The notes beneath the pieces were generated by a model. The model saw nothing but the letters and a program-made list of their open reading frames with translations. It did no database searches and was not told the DNA's origin. DNA of 64,000 nt from NCBI RefSeq assembly GCF_009176705.1, contig NZ_AP021846.1, positions 1,892,001 to 1,956,000 on the forward strand. Direction: 5' to 3'. The position numbers were made by a program, and so were the translations under genes. Positions 35,135 through 43,723 of this stretch are shown piece by piece (the stretch's first letter is position 1; every line of letters starts with the position of its first letter). The DNA is from Pseudoalteromonas sp. A25 (GTDB taxonomy: Bacteria; Pseudomonadota; Gammaproteobacteria; Enterobacterales; Alteromonadaceae).

Positions 35135-36892
35135 ATGAATTACAAAAAAAATAAATCAGCGTATGAATTTGGCTCTGGGTTTTATACCGCAAACATCATG
35201 GAGATTTTTGAACGCTTGGCCTGGTATGGTTTTTTTGCTGTGTCGTCTATTTACATGACAACACCAGTAAGCCAAGGGGGCGTTGGTTTTACAGAAACAC
35301 AACGTGGTGCAATACAGGGGATCATTCCATTTTTTTTGTATTTATTGCCCGTGATTACAGGCGCATTGGGCGATAAACTTGGTTATAAGCGCTTATTTAT
35401 TATTTCGTTTAGCATCATGGCGCCTTGCTATTTCTTGTTAGGGCAGGTGAAGTCATTCCCGTTATTTTTTTTAGTGCTCAGTGGTATCGCAATTGGTGCG
35501 GCTTGTTTTAAGCCTATTGTTGTGGGCACTATCGCACATAGTACCAATGATCAAAATAGAGGGCTGGGGTTTGGTATTTTTTATACCATGGTAAATATAG
35601 GCGGGTTTTTAGGGCCATTAATAGCAGGGTCAATGCGCGCAATTAGCTGGGATGCAGTGTTTATGATGTCAGCTTTTTGGATTGCAATTAATTTTATTCC
35701 AGTTCTCTTGTTTTACCGTGATCCTCCCTCTGTGCGCAGTACATCAACAAGTTTAAAAATGGTTATATCACAGGCTCAAAGTGTATTAGGCAATGTGCGA
35801 TTTGCACTTTTAGTATTTGTATCCATTGCATTATTTATGGCTGCGGGCGTTGAGTGGCTAAGTTATTTGCAAAGCCTCGTTTTAATTTTAATCTGGCTGT
35901 GTATCAACGTAGCGTGGCATTTACTGGCAAATGAAAATGCCACGTCATGGTGGCAACAAAAGGTGCGTATCAGTAACGCTAAGTTCGCTATTTACCTCGT
36001 TATACTTTCACTGTTTTGGACGGTATATAACCAGTTGTTTTATACCCTACCTTTGTTTATTAGGGATTTTGCTGACACGCGAGATTTAGTAAATTTCATT
36101 GCATTGTTTGGTCAAGGAGCTGTTGAGTTTTTTGCTTATGTCGACAAGGTTGTAATCGCGCAAGCGTTAAAAGAGTTGGCAATAACATTAACCACAACAG
36201 GCTCGGTTAACATAGAAGCGCTCCGGCTAGAGTGGGTACATTTGAAAGTGAATGTGCCAATTGAAGATTTAAAAACACTGGTTACGCATGTAGCGCTGGT
36301 TAGTGACTCCGCTGGAGCATTACAGCAAGTGCATATTGAACGTTTTACTGAGCAGTTACTCACCTATAGACAGATTAACCCCGAGTACCTTATCAATCTT
36401 GATTTTGCTGCTATTGTAATATTACAAATAATAGTTAGTTACTTATGCCAAAAATTTAACCCAATGCATGTGTTAGCCGCAGGGCTAGTGGTAACCGCGT
36501 CGGCATTCTTATTGTTAATAAGTGACAAAAGTATGCTCAGTGGTTTAACGGTGACGACAGTGATTTTAATGATAGCAGTAGGGGAGATGTTTACGTCACC
36601 TAAAAGCCAGGAGTATGTTGCGTTTATTGCGCCTAAAGCACAAGCAGCGGTTTACATGGGATATTACTTTGTATCTATGGCGTTAGGGTTTTTATTTGCA
36701 GGCTTTTTATCGGGCTGGAGTTACAAAAAGTTTGCTTTAGAAGCGGGCCAGCCGCACTGGATGTGGGCGCTTTACGCATGTATTGCAATTGTGGCTTGTA
36801 TAGCAATGCTTATTTTCAAAGCGGTAAATACACCCACAGAGCGTAAAAGTCAGGTTGCACAAAAGGACACAAAATTACCTTTCAACTCTTGA
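35135..36892 (+). CDS. POT/PTR2-like MFS peptide transporter
   Basis: The start at ATG 35135 (M-N-Y-K-K-N-K) is preferred; an ATG at 35096 falls inside the operator. 585 residues. The first helix has F-Y-T-A-N-I-M-E-I-F-E-R-L-A-W-Y-G-F-F, whose E-x-x-E-R motif marks the proton-coupled oligopeptide transporters. G-D-K-L-G-Y-K-R follows, as in MFS loop 2-3. A hydrophilic insert of about 100 residues (near 340-430) separates the later helices, an unusual size for bacterial members. With the divergent peptidase it suggests use of peptides, sharing one operator. Confidence 0.82.
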   Translation: MNYKKNKSAYEFGSGFYTANIMEIFERLAWYGFFAVSSIYMTTPVSQGGVGFTETQRGAIQGIIPFFLYLLPVITGALGDKLGYKRLFIISFSIMAPCYFLLGQVKSFPLFFLVLSGIAIGAACFKPIVVGTIAHSTNDQNRGLGFGIFYTMVNIGGFLGPLIAGSMRAISWDAVFMMSAFWIAINFIPVLLFYRDPPSVRSTSTSLKMVISQAQSVLGNVRFALLVFVSIALFMAAGVEWLSYLQSLVLILIWLCINVAWHLLANENATSWWQQKVRISNAKFAIYLVILSLFWTVYNQLFYTLPLFIRDFADTRDLVNFIALFGQGAVEFFAYVDKVVIAQALKELAITLTTTGSVNIEALRLEWVHLKVNVPIEDLKTLVTHVALVSDSAGALQQVHIERFTEQLLTYRQINPEYLINLDFAAIVILQIIVSYLCQKFNPMHVLAAGLVVTASAFLLLISDKSMLSGLTVTTVILMIAVGEMFTSPKSQEYVAFIAPKAQAAVYMGYYFVSMALGFLFAGFLSGWSYKKFALEAGQPHWMWALYACIAIVACIAMLIFKAVNTPTERKSQVAQKDTKLPFNS

Positions 36893-36908
36893 TTGTATAC
36901 AATATACC
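36892..36908. promoter_or_regulatory. Second near-copy of the operator after the transporter gene
   Basis: ATTGTATACAATATACC differs at one position from ATTGTATGCAATATACC inside the operator at 35086-35107. It starts on the last base of the transporter stop codon and also holds the 12-bp palindrome ATTGTATACAAT. No gene starts here. Confidence 0.5.
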
Positions 36909-37022
36909 ATGTATCTTTAGTGCTGTTTCATAAAAAGTGTTCAGTTGGCTTGCAGTTGTAACTGAATGCGGAACAAGTACTTTGTACAGATAAAGTCGTT
37001 ATTATTATTTTCCCTTAGTTGT

Positions 37023-37047
37023 AAGCCCAGCATTGCTGGGCTTTTTT
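37023..37047 (+). terminator. Rho-independent terminator downstream of the POT-type transporter
   Basis: AAGCCCAGC / GCTGGGCTT stem with loop ATT, then a T-run on the plus strand. It lies 130 bp after the transporter stop and next to the end of the convergent astB. Confidence 0.82.
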
Positions 37048-37055
37048 AGATTTAG

Positions 37056-38408
37056 CTAACGTTGAAATTGATAAACGCTGCCAAGTGCCAATATTTGTGT
37101 AAGTTCATCTAGTGCTGTGTGTGTTTCTACAATTAAATGTGGGTCGGCAAGGTCACTGTCTGTTAACTTATCGCGATAGTGCTTATCTACCCAAGTGATC
37201 AACGCGGAAAACTTGTTGTCACTCATCATGACTTCGGGGTTTACGCTGGCCAGTTCTGGCTCAGTTAGTGCCACTCTTAATCTTAAACAGGCTGGGCCGC
37301 CACCATTTTGCATACTTTGCCTAAGATCAAAAAATTTAACAGTATTTATCGGGTTATCCATACTCAATAAAGCCTCAATATATTGGCTTACATTGCTGTT
37401 GTTTTTGCACTCTTCAGGCGCTACCAGCATCATCGAACCATCGGTTAGCGTTACAAGTTGGCTGTTAAATAAGTAGCTCTTTACTGCGTCTTCAACGCTT
37501 ACAGCTTGTGTTGGCACCTCAACGATATAAAGTGGCTTTTCGCCAATATATGCTTGGCGCAAGTTTTCCAAGGTTTTGCTTTGGTTTAAAAAGGCTTGTT
37601 CATGACACAACAGGACATTTTCATTGCCAACAGCAATAACATCATTGTGAAATACGCCTTGATCTATCACATCTGGGTTTTGCTGAATGTATATTGCTTG
37701 GTGTTCGTTAATATTATGTAGCCTGGCAATCGCTTGACTGGCTTCGAGTGTTTGTCGAGCTGGATATTTCTTGGGACCTTGTATTGAATTATTAAAACTG
37801 CTGGCACCATACACAAATAGCTCTAACCCTTTGCTAGCGTGGGTATCACATAAACGCGTATGATTAGCTGCGCCTTCATCACCAAAAAAAGGTTGCTCAG
37901 GTAAATGAGTATGATGCACAAATCGCTCGTTGTCGCAGAACATAGCTTTGAGCAATGCTGTTGTTGTTTGTGGCTCTAATGAGCGATGAAACTTATTGTT
38001 GAGGTTAGCGGCTGTAAAATGCAGTTTGCCATCATGTGTATCTAATGAAGGAGACACTGTTGCGGCATTGGCTGTCCACATCGCTGACGCTGAGTATACC
38101 GCCCTCAATAAGACAGGTGATTCTTTTGCCACCTTATTGATCACTTGTGTGTCGTTGCCAGTAAACCCTAAACGCCTTAGTACATCTGTATCTGGTCGTG
38201 CATGCGGGGCAAATACCCCTTGCTTTAAACCCATATCATGCATTGCTTTCATTTTTGCAAGCCCCTGAAGCGCTGCTTGTTTGGGGTTTGATACACCATC
38301 GGCATTATTTAAAGACGCTACATTGCCATAAGACAGCCCAGCATAATTGTGTGTTGGCCCCACTAATCCATCAAAATTTACTTCTAAGCTGGCCTGTTTA
38401 TTATTCAT
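37056..38408 (-). CDS. astB: N-succinylarginine dihydrolase
   Basis: A 450-residue protein of the AstB family (guanidine-modifying superfamily): [16 protein letters not shown] at the start, F-A-P-H-A-R-P-D, [16 protein letters not shown] with the catalytic cysteine, and [10 protein letters not shown]. It hydrolyses N2-succinylarginine to succinylornithine, CO2 and ammonia in arginine catabolism. The other ast genes are not adjacent, so here astB stands alone beside the arsenic operon. AGGAT lies 6 bp before the ATG. Confidence 0.95.
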   Translation of the reverse strand: MNNKQASLEVNFDGLVGPTHNYAGLSYGNVASLNNADGVSNPKQAALQGLAKMKAMHDMGLKQGVFAPHARPDTDVLRRLGFTGNDTQVINKVAKESPVLLRAVYSASAMWTANAATVSPSLDTHDGKLHFTAANLNNKFHRSLEPQTTTALLKAMFCDNERFVHHTHLPEQPFFGDEGAANHTRLCDTHASKGLELFVYGASSFNNSIQGPKKYPARQTLEASQAIARLHNINEHQAIYIQQNPDVIDQGVFHNDVIAVGNENVLLCHEQAFLNQSKTLENLRQAYIGEKPLYIVEVPTQAVSVEDAVKSYLFNSQLVTLTDGSMMLVAPEECKNNSNVSQYIEALLSMDNPINTVKFFDLRQSMQNGGGPACLRLRVALTEPELASVNPEVMMSDNKFSALITWVDKHYRDKLTDSDLADPHLIVETHTALDELTQILALGSVYQFQR

Positions 38409-38495
38409 GTCATGATCCTGTATTGTTGTTGTGTTAATGAGTATGACAACTGTCGCGTTTTAATCAATTGCCATTCGATTTCATAACTAAATATT

Positions 38496-38520
38496 GAATA
38501 TATGGTTAAGCGAATATATG
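38496..38520 (+). promoter_or_regulatory. Candidate ArsR operator: repeated GAATATATG
   Basis: GAATATATG occurs at 38496-38504 and again at 38512-38520, 16 bp apart, 33 bp before the arsR start; an AT-rich ACCGTATATTTAAAG follows. ArsR repressors bind such AT-rich repeats over their own promoters. Assignment is by position. Confidence 0.45.
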
Positions 38521-38552
38521 ATTTACCGTATATTTAAAGCACAGAGGTTAAT

Positions 38553-38903
38553 ATGGACCTGCTGATTTTTTATAAAGCGCTTGCTGATAATACACGTTTA
38601 CAATGTTTGCTATTAATCGAGCAAGAGCAAGAGCTATGTGTATGCGAGCTAATGGCAGCGCTTGAGCTGAGCCAACCGAAAATATCTCGACATCTTGCGC
38701 AGCTAAGAAAAGTAGGGCTTTTAACGGATCGTAAACACAAGCAATGGGTTTATTACCGTATCAATGAGCAGTTACCGCAATGGATAAAAGATATCCTGAC
38801 GCAAACTTATCAACATAATCAATCATTTTTACAATCAGCCACTGTAAAGCTCCATACCATGGGGTCACGCCCAGAACGTGTGGCAAGTTGCTGTAACGAC
38901 TAA
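38553..38903 (+). CDS. arsR: ArsR-family arsenic-responsive repressor
   Basis: A 116-residue winged-helix repressor: A-L-A-D-N-T-R-L-Q-C-L-L-L-I, the metal-site segment E-L-C-V-C-E-L, and the recognition helix Q-P-K-I-S-R-H-L-A-Q-L-R. The C-V-C pair in helix alpha3 is the classical As(III)-binding site. A C-terminal C-C near the end could add a ligand. Binding of arsenite releases the promoter. It is the first gene of arsR-GAPDH-arsJ, 13 bp before the next gene. Confidence 0.93.
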   Translation: MDLLIFYKALADNTRLQCLLLIEQEQELCVCELMAALELSQPKISRHLAQLRKVGLLTDRKHKQWVYYRINEQLPQWIKDILTQTYQHNQSFLQSATVKLHTMGSRPERVASCCND

Positions 38904-38916
38904 TTAAGGAACAACG

Positions 38917-39927
38917 ATGACTATAAAAGTAGGTATTAACGGGTTTGGCCGTATGGGTCGTTTAACCATGCGTGCGCTATACGCAAGTAACAATATTGAA
39001 ATTGTGCATATTAATGACCCCGCAGGCGATGCAGCGACTTTGGCACATTTGATGAACTTTGACTCTGTGCATGGCCGTTGGAATTACGACGTTGATGCCA
39101 ACGATGTCAGTATGCTTATTAATGGCAGCGCCATTGCAGTAACACATAATAAAGAAATCGCTCAAACAGATTGGTCTAACTGTGATTTGGTGATTGAAGC
39201 ATCTGGCAAAATGAAAACTAAAGCATTATTACAAGGCTATTTAGACCAAGGCGTAAAACAAGTGGTGGTAACGGCACCTGTTAAGGAAGAAGGCGTTTTA
39301 AACGTGGTGTTTGGGGTTAATCATCAAGCCTACGATGCCAGTGTACACGACATTGTGACAGCAGCTTCTTGTACTACTAACTGTTTAGCACCTGTGGTTA
39401 AAGTGCTACAGGATAAAATTGGCATTGAGCATGGCTCTATGACCACCATTCACGATATTACCAACACGCAAACAATTTTAGATGCGCCACATAAAGACTT
39501 ACGACGTGCACGTGCCTGTGGTATGAGTTTGATCCCAACCACAACGGGCTCAGCAACAGCAATTACACATATTTTTCCTGAGTTAAAAGGGAAGTTAAAC
39601 GGCCATGCTATTCGAGTACCGCTTGCTAACGCATCAATTACTGATTGCGTATTTGAAGTAAGCCGACAGACAAGTGTTGATGAGATCAACGGTTGGATGA
39701 AAGCGGCTGCGCAAAATGAACTTAAAGACATTCTTGGCTACGAGACCCGCCCCTTGGTTTCAATCGACTATCGTACTGATCCAAGAAGTTCAATAGTCGA
39801 TGCACCATCAACTATGGTGGTTAATGGCACACAAGTAAAAATGTACCTTTGGTATGATAATGAGTGGGGGTATGCGAATCGTACTGCTGACCTTGTTCGC
39901 TATGTTGTCGCTAAGCGGTTTGCGTAA
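38917..39927 (+). CDS. ArsJ-associated glyceraldehyde-3-phosphate dehydrogenase
   Basis: A 336-residue [18 protein letters not shown] at the N-terminus (NAD site), catalytic [11 protein letters not shown], and W-Y-D-N-E-W-G-Y near the end. When it lies between arsR and arsJ, the enzyme is known to use arsenate in place of phosphate and make 1-arseno-3-phosphoglycerate, which ArsJ exports. It is therefore a resistance enzyme rather than the glycolytic copy. The gene follows arsR by 13 bp with AAGGAAC ahead of its ATG. Confidence 0.93.
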   Translation: MTIKVGINGFGRMGRLTMRALYASNNIEIVHINDPAGDAATLAHLMNFDSVHGRWNYDVDANDVSMLINGSAIAVTHNKEIAQTDWSNCDLVIEASGKMKTKALLQGYLDQGVKQVVVTAPVKEEGVLNVVFGVNHQAYDASVHDIVTAASCTTNCLAPVVKVLQDKIGIEHGSMTTIHDITNTQTILDAPHKDLRRARACGMSLIPTTTGSATAITHIFPELKGKLNGHAIRVPLANASITDCVFEVSRQTSVDEINGWMKAAAQNELKDILGYETRPLVSIDYRTDPRSSIVDAPSTMVVNGTQVKMYLWYDNEWGYANRTADLVRYVVAKRFA

Positions 39928-39932
39928 TAACT

Positions 39933-41129
39933 ATGATAAGTACGCTTTCTAGTGAGATAAAACAGTATCTTATCATCACTGGTAACTATTGGGCGTTTAC
40001 CTTAACTGATGGTGCACTGCGCATGCTTGTGGTGCTCTATTTTCATCAGTTGGGTTACAGCCCAATTAGCATTGCCATGTTGTTTTTGTTTTATGAGTTT
40101 TTTGGGGTTGTTACAAACTTGCTAGGGGGGTGGCTTGGTGCACGCCTTGGTTTGAACAAAACCATGAACTTTGGATTGTCGTTACAAATACTGGCGCTCG
40201 TTATGTTGGCTGTTAACCCACAGTGGTTGAGCGTGGCTTATGTAATGGCAGCACAAGCGTTGTCGGGTATTGCCAAAGATCTAAATAAAATGAGCGCTAA
40301 AAGTGCGATTAAGCTGCTAGTGCCTGAAAATGCCGACAGCACACTCTACAAATGGGTGGCTCGTCTTACTGGTTCAAAAAATGCACTCAAAGGCGTTGGC
40401 TTTTTTATGGGCGGTGCGTTGCTTACCCTCTTGGGCTTTCAAGGTGCGCTATGGGCAATGACAGGGCTGCTTTTAGTTGCTTGGATTTGCAGCTTAATAT
40501 TGCTCAAACAAGACTTAGGTAAAAAGAAGTTTAAACCAAAGTTTAGTGAGTTATTTTCTAAAAGCAGGCAAATAAATGTATTGTCGGCAGCGCGCTTGTG
40601 CTTATTTGCGTCGCGCGACGTTTGGTTTGTTATTGCGTTACCGGTATTTTTGTCGTCAACATTTGGCTGGGACCATACACTGGTTGGGACCTTTATGGCG
40701 GCGTGGATCATCTTTTATGGTGTGGTACAGGCTAATGCGCCAAAAATTAGTAACCGTACTAACAAGCAAACAACCCCAGCTAAACAACTCACCTTTTGGG
40801 CGCTTTTACTAACGCTTATACCTGCTGCTATCGCTGTAGCGCTGACAAACCAAATTGCGCCTATGTGGGTTATTGTGATTGGCTTGTTATGCTTTGGTGG
40901 CGTGTTTGCGGTTAACTCGTCGCTCCATAGCTATTTAATCGTAAAATTTGCCGACAGTGATGGTGTATCGCTTGACGTGGGTTTTTACTATATGGCTAAT
41001 GCTATGGGCCGATTAATGGGCACGGTGTTCTCCGGGGTTATCTATCAAAGTTACGGCCTTGAAGCGTGTTTGTGGCTATCAAGCCTGTTGCTGTTTATCA
41101 CGGTGATGATAAGTAAGCAGTTAGATTAA
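39933..41129 (+). CDS. arsJ: Organoarsenical efflux MFS permease ArsJ
   Basis: A 398-residue major-facilitator protein with 11-12 helices and the family opening L-I-I-T-G-N-Y-W-A-F-T-L-T-D-G-A-L-R-M-L-V-V. K-M-S-A-K-S-A-I-K and the R-L-T-G-S-K-N-A-L-K-G-V-G-F-F segment are typical of ArsJ. It exports 1-arseno-3-phosphoglycerate made by the GAPDH encoded 5 bp upstream; outside the cell the product breaks down to arsenate. The pair gives arsenate resistance without reduction to arsenite. A 14-bp-stem terminator closes the operon. Confidence 0.92.
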   Translation: MISTLSSEIKQYLIITGNYWAFTLTDGALRMLVVLYFHQLGYSPISIAMLFLFYEFFGVVTNLLGGWLGARLGLNKTMNFGLSLQILALVMLAVNPQWLSVAYVMAAQALSGIAKDLNKMSAKSAIKLLVPENADSTLYKWVARLTGSKNALKGVGFFMGGALLTLLGFQGALWAMTGLLLVAWICSLILLKQDLGKKKFKPKFSELFSKSRQINVLSAARLCLFASRDVWFVIALPVFLSSTFGWDHTLVGTFMAAWIIFYGVVQANAPKISNRTNKQTTPAKQLTFWALLLTLIPAAIAVALTNQIAPMWVIVIGLLCFGGVFAVNSSLHSYLIVKFADSDGVSLDVGFYYMANAMGRLMGTVFSGVIYQSYGLEACLWLSSLLLFITVMISKQLD

Positions 41130-41142
41130 TCGCGTTAATACT

Positions 41143-41179
41143 AAATAGGGGAGATAGCCGTGAGGTATCTCCTTTATTT
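41143..41179 (+). terminator. Terminator of the arsenic operon
   Basis: AAATAGGGGAGATA pairs with TATCTCCTTTATTT through 12 Watson-Crick and two G-U pairs around the loop GCCGTGAGG. It starts 13 bp after the arsJ stop. Confidence 0.78.
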
Positions 41180-41746
41180 ATTTGCAGCCCTATATTTTTT
41201 TGGCTGATTATTTTTTGAGAAAACTCGTTCAGCAGCAGGTTAACCTTTAAATGCATCCCCAAATTGCTCCTGTAGTGGCCCATGCATCTGGCCACATAAT
41301 CAGCCCCCAAGTATAACTTTTCTTTTATACCAATTGCATTAAATTGGTGATCAGATATTGCGACAGATAAATGGCTTAGTATCAAGGAAAATATTTCGCT
41401 ATGTAGTTATTCTACATGAGAAATATTTAACGCAGTTAATGAGTTATTTAGCTCGCTAGAATGATCAATGTATTAATAAAATTGGTATTACACTTGCTAA
41501 GTAACTTATAGGGCGATTAGCAAACATTACTGATTTTAATAACATACTAAGTAAGTTTAGCGAGTCCTCCACGCAGTTTACATCTAATCAGTGATGGTGA
41601 TCACATAATCTCCAGCATAGTGGTCAAAATCATTGTAGTACAAAATATTTATATTCACGCGTATAGTGTGTTAGCTTAGTCAAGAGCCTCTCGTTTTCAG
41701 TTTAATCTGCGTTCTATGTTTTAATTTTTAGCACGGGTATATTTTA
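41180..41746. other. Gene-free interval (567 bp) with a MITE-like repeat
   Basis: No credible ORF. It contains the MITE-like element at 41325-41490. The remaining AT-rich sequence must include the promoter for the glycosyltransferase cluster, but no clear -35/-10 pair or operator stands out. Confidence 0.5.
41325..41490. repeat. MITE-like non-coding element with ~29-bp imperfect terminal inverted repeats
   Basis: The left end TTATACCAATTGCATTAAAT...TGATCA mirrors the right end TGATCA...AATTGGTATTA. The interior has AATATTTCGCTATGTAGTT / TCTACATGAGAAATATT-type complementarity and GAGTTATTTAGCTCGCTAGA. I recognise this arrangement as a dispersed small element of Alteromonadales. It has no coding capacity, and a TTA-type duplication (TTA at each end) would fit transposition. 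Confidence 0.65.
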
Positions 41747-42991
41747 GTGGTTGATAATAAAAGAATATTTATTTTAAACAATCTTTGTGGCCAACTTATG
41801 GCACTAGGAAAGGCACTTTGTGAAATGGGTCATCACGTTGGATTTTTGGAAACTGATGCTAACGGTTGTCGTGATTTAGAAACCGCTAAAGACGCGATTT
41901 CTACATTTAACCCTGATATTATTATCCAGCAAAATTTTAATGTTTATATGCTCAGTGGTGAGTTTGGTGAAAAACTCTTAGACTGGATTGAATCTTGTCG
42001 CTTTAAACAAGCTTTTTGGTTTGTTGGGCGGCCAGATTGTATGAGTAAGTTTTATCTATTTGAGCAGTGGGTAGAACAAGGGTACTTTAAACAGGCTGAT
42101 TTTTTTTGCACGTCTAAAACCATGATGCCTTTTTTTCAAAAGTATGGTTTTAATACTCACTATTTAGCCACAGCGATAGTACCCAACGCTATTAAACCGA
42201 TAAGTAAGAAACGTAGTGAGTTAGTAACGAGCTTTTTTAGTAATACTATAACTGGCCATGCTGCTAGTCCAACAGCAACAGTATTAGCAACGTTAAGCGA
42301 CAGAGAAACTTGTTTACGTTACTTTTTGATGGCTGTTTGTGCTAGTTTCCCAAATTACAATCAACAGACCATTATAAACTTGATTATAGGACCAATTCGG
42401 CAGTTTTTTAGCAGTGTTGATATTGATTTCGCGACTCATCAACTAAAACGCGATAGACTCGATAATTCATTAAGACATGTACCTGATCCTCTCCGTTATG
42501 CAGTGCTTCACCAAGTAGAGTTTATTTATAGCGACCATGTATGCTGTTCTATTTATCAAAATATAAAATCAGCGATAAAACATACATCTGGTAGTAATTT
42601 TTGGGATGCTTTAGAGCAATCTGCTTCTAATGTTGGTTCTGAAGCGGCTTGTCAGTTAGATAATGCGTCATTTAAAAATGGTGTAGTAGTATCGTTTTCG
42701 CCGTTTATCACTATGACGGCCCCTTCTAGTGCGCCACTATCAGTCATAGCCAGCGGTAATATTTCTATTTGTGAGTTTCGCGAAGAACTTTTGGAACTAC
42801 TTCCTAATGACTATGTATTAACTTACAAAACCATAGACGAGTTAGTTAATCATATTGATGGGGTCCTTGAAGGTAACCCTTCCCATTGGGATCGTATAGC
42901 TGCTGCACAAGAACATGTTTTAAGCCATCATACGTTTGCTCAGCGAGCACAAACTTTGACTGAGTGGTTAAATACAAGCTTTACAAAATAG
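41747..42991 (+). CDS. CgeB/DUF3880-like glycosyltransferase, paralogue 1
   Basis: A 414-residue protein with GTG start, aligned with the GTG start of its paralogue. The N-terminal half fits a Rossmann-like GT-B domain (I-F-I-L-N-N-L-C-G-Q-L-M-A-L-G-K-A-L-C-E-M-G-H; D-I-I-I-Q-Q-N-F-N-V-Y-M-L-S-G). W-F-V-G-R-P-D-C-M-S-K occupies the place of the W-x-x-D motif of DUF3880. The C-terminus ends like CgeB proteins (A-A-A-Q-E-H-V-L-S-H-H-T-F-A-Q-R-A-Q-T-L). The middle (about 165-300), with D-I-D-F-A-T-H-Q-L-K-R-D-R-L-D, is unlike CgeB and specific to this pair. It probably glycosylates a protein or glycan; donor and acceptor are unknown. Confidence 0.65.
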   Translation: MVDNKRIFILNNLCGQLMALGKALCEMGHHVGFLETDANGCRDLETAKDAISTFNPDIIIQQNFNVYMLSGEFGEKLLDWIESCRFKQAFWFVGRPDCMSKFYLFEQWVEQGYFKQADFFCTSKTMMPFFQKYGFNTHYLATAIVPNAIKPISKKRSELVTSFFSNTITGHAASPTATVLATLSDRETCLRYFLMAVCASFPNYNQQTIINLIIGPIRQFFSSVDIDFATHQLKRDRLDNSLRHVPDPLRYAVLHQVEFIYSDHVCCSIYQNIKSAIKHTSGSNFWDALEQSASNVGSEAACQLDNASFKNGVVVSFSPFITMTAPSSAPLSVIASGNISICEFREELLELLPNDYVLTYKTIDELVNHIDGVLEGNPSHWDRIAAAQEHVLSHHTFAQRAQTLTEWLNTSFTK

Positions 42992-43002
42992 GTAATGAAT
43001 AA

Positions 43003-43698
43003 ATGAATGAAATGGAACCAATCTTACGAATAATAGCCAGAGACCGAATGATCCGAACTCTTTATTCGTTTGTGTACAGTAATTTTCTTAAGAGATTAGA
43101 TACCGTTAAAGTGCTTGATGTAGGCTGTGCTAACGGCTTTAATTTACGTGAGATGGTGACTTTAGGGATCAAAGCAGAAAACTGCACAGGTATTGATATA
43201 GAGCCATCATTAATCGATGAAGCTAAACGCAGTTGCCCAGTGGGTATGAACTTTCACTGCCAGGCAATTGAAGATTTACCTATCTCGGATGAAAAATTTG
43301 ATATCATCATCACTTCGGGCTTTTTTGCTTATTTTACCAATGAACAAGTTAGTGGTTTGTCAACTAAGTTAAAACAGTTGGCTGCTCCTCAAGCGATTAT
43401 GGTCTCATCAAATTATGATTTAGCTTGGCAAAAAAATGATGGAGGCCAATTACGCAGTTTAGACTTGGTTAAAGATGGTATTAGGTCATTTGATTTTACT
43501 AATAATGAACTTAATAACTTGTTACAAAAAGACTTTCTTCACCTTCTTCGCTTCCCTCACCTTGTTGCTGGTCATCATTTAACTTTGCCTCAAATACAAG
43601 GTGTATTACGACCAGGTCATTACTCAAGCTATGAATCATTCATTGATAAAGGTGAGATAACGGCAACGTCTTATTTGGATTATTTTGTTGCTATTTAA
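43003..43698 (+). CDS. Class I SAM-dependent methyltransferase
   Basis: A 231-residue protein with the SAM-binding motif V-L-D-V-G-C-A-N-G (residues 37-45), an acidic strand T-G-I-D-I-E-P and F-D-I-I-I-T-S-G-F-F-A-Y-F after it, as in small-molecule or glycan methyltransferases. The C-terminal third is unlike common families. It begins 11 bp after the first glycosyltransferase and is followed 25 bp later by the second, so the three are one transcription unit. It could methylate the sugar added by its neighbours, which is inference from context. Confidence 0.82.
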   Translation: MNEMEPILRIIARDRMIRTLYSFVYSNFLKRLDTVKVLDVGCANGFNLREMVTLGIKAENCTGIDIEPSLIDEAKRSCPVGMNFHCQAIEDLPISDEKFDIIITSGFFAYFTNEQVSGLSTKLKQLAAPQAIMVSSNYDLAWQKNDGGQLRSLDLVKDGIRSFDFTNNELNNLLQKDFLHLLRFPHLVAGHHLTLPQIQGVLRPGHYSSYESFIDKGEITATSYLDYFVAI

Positions 43699-43723
43699 TA
43701 TTTAATTTAAGGAACTTTACTCG

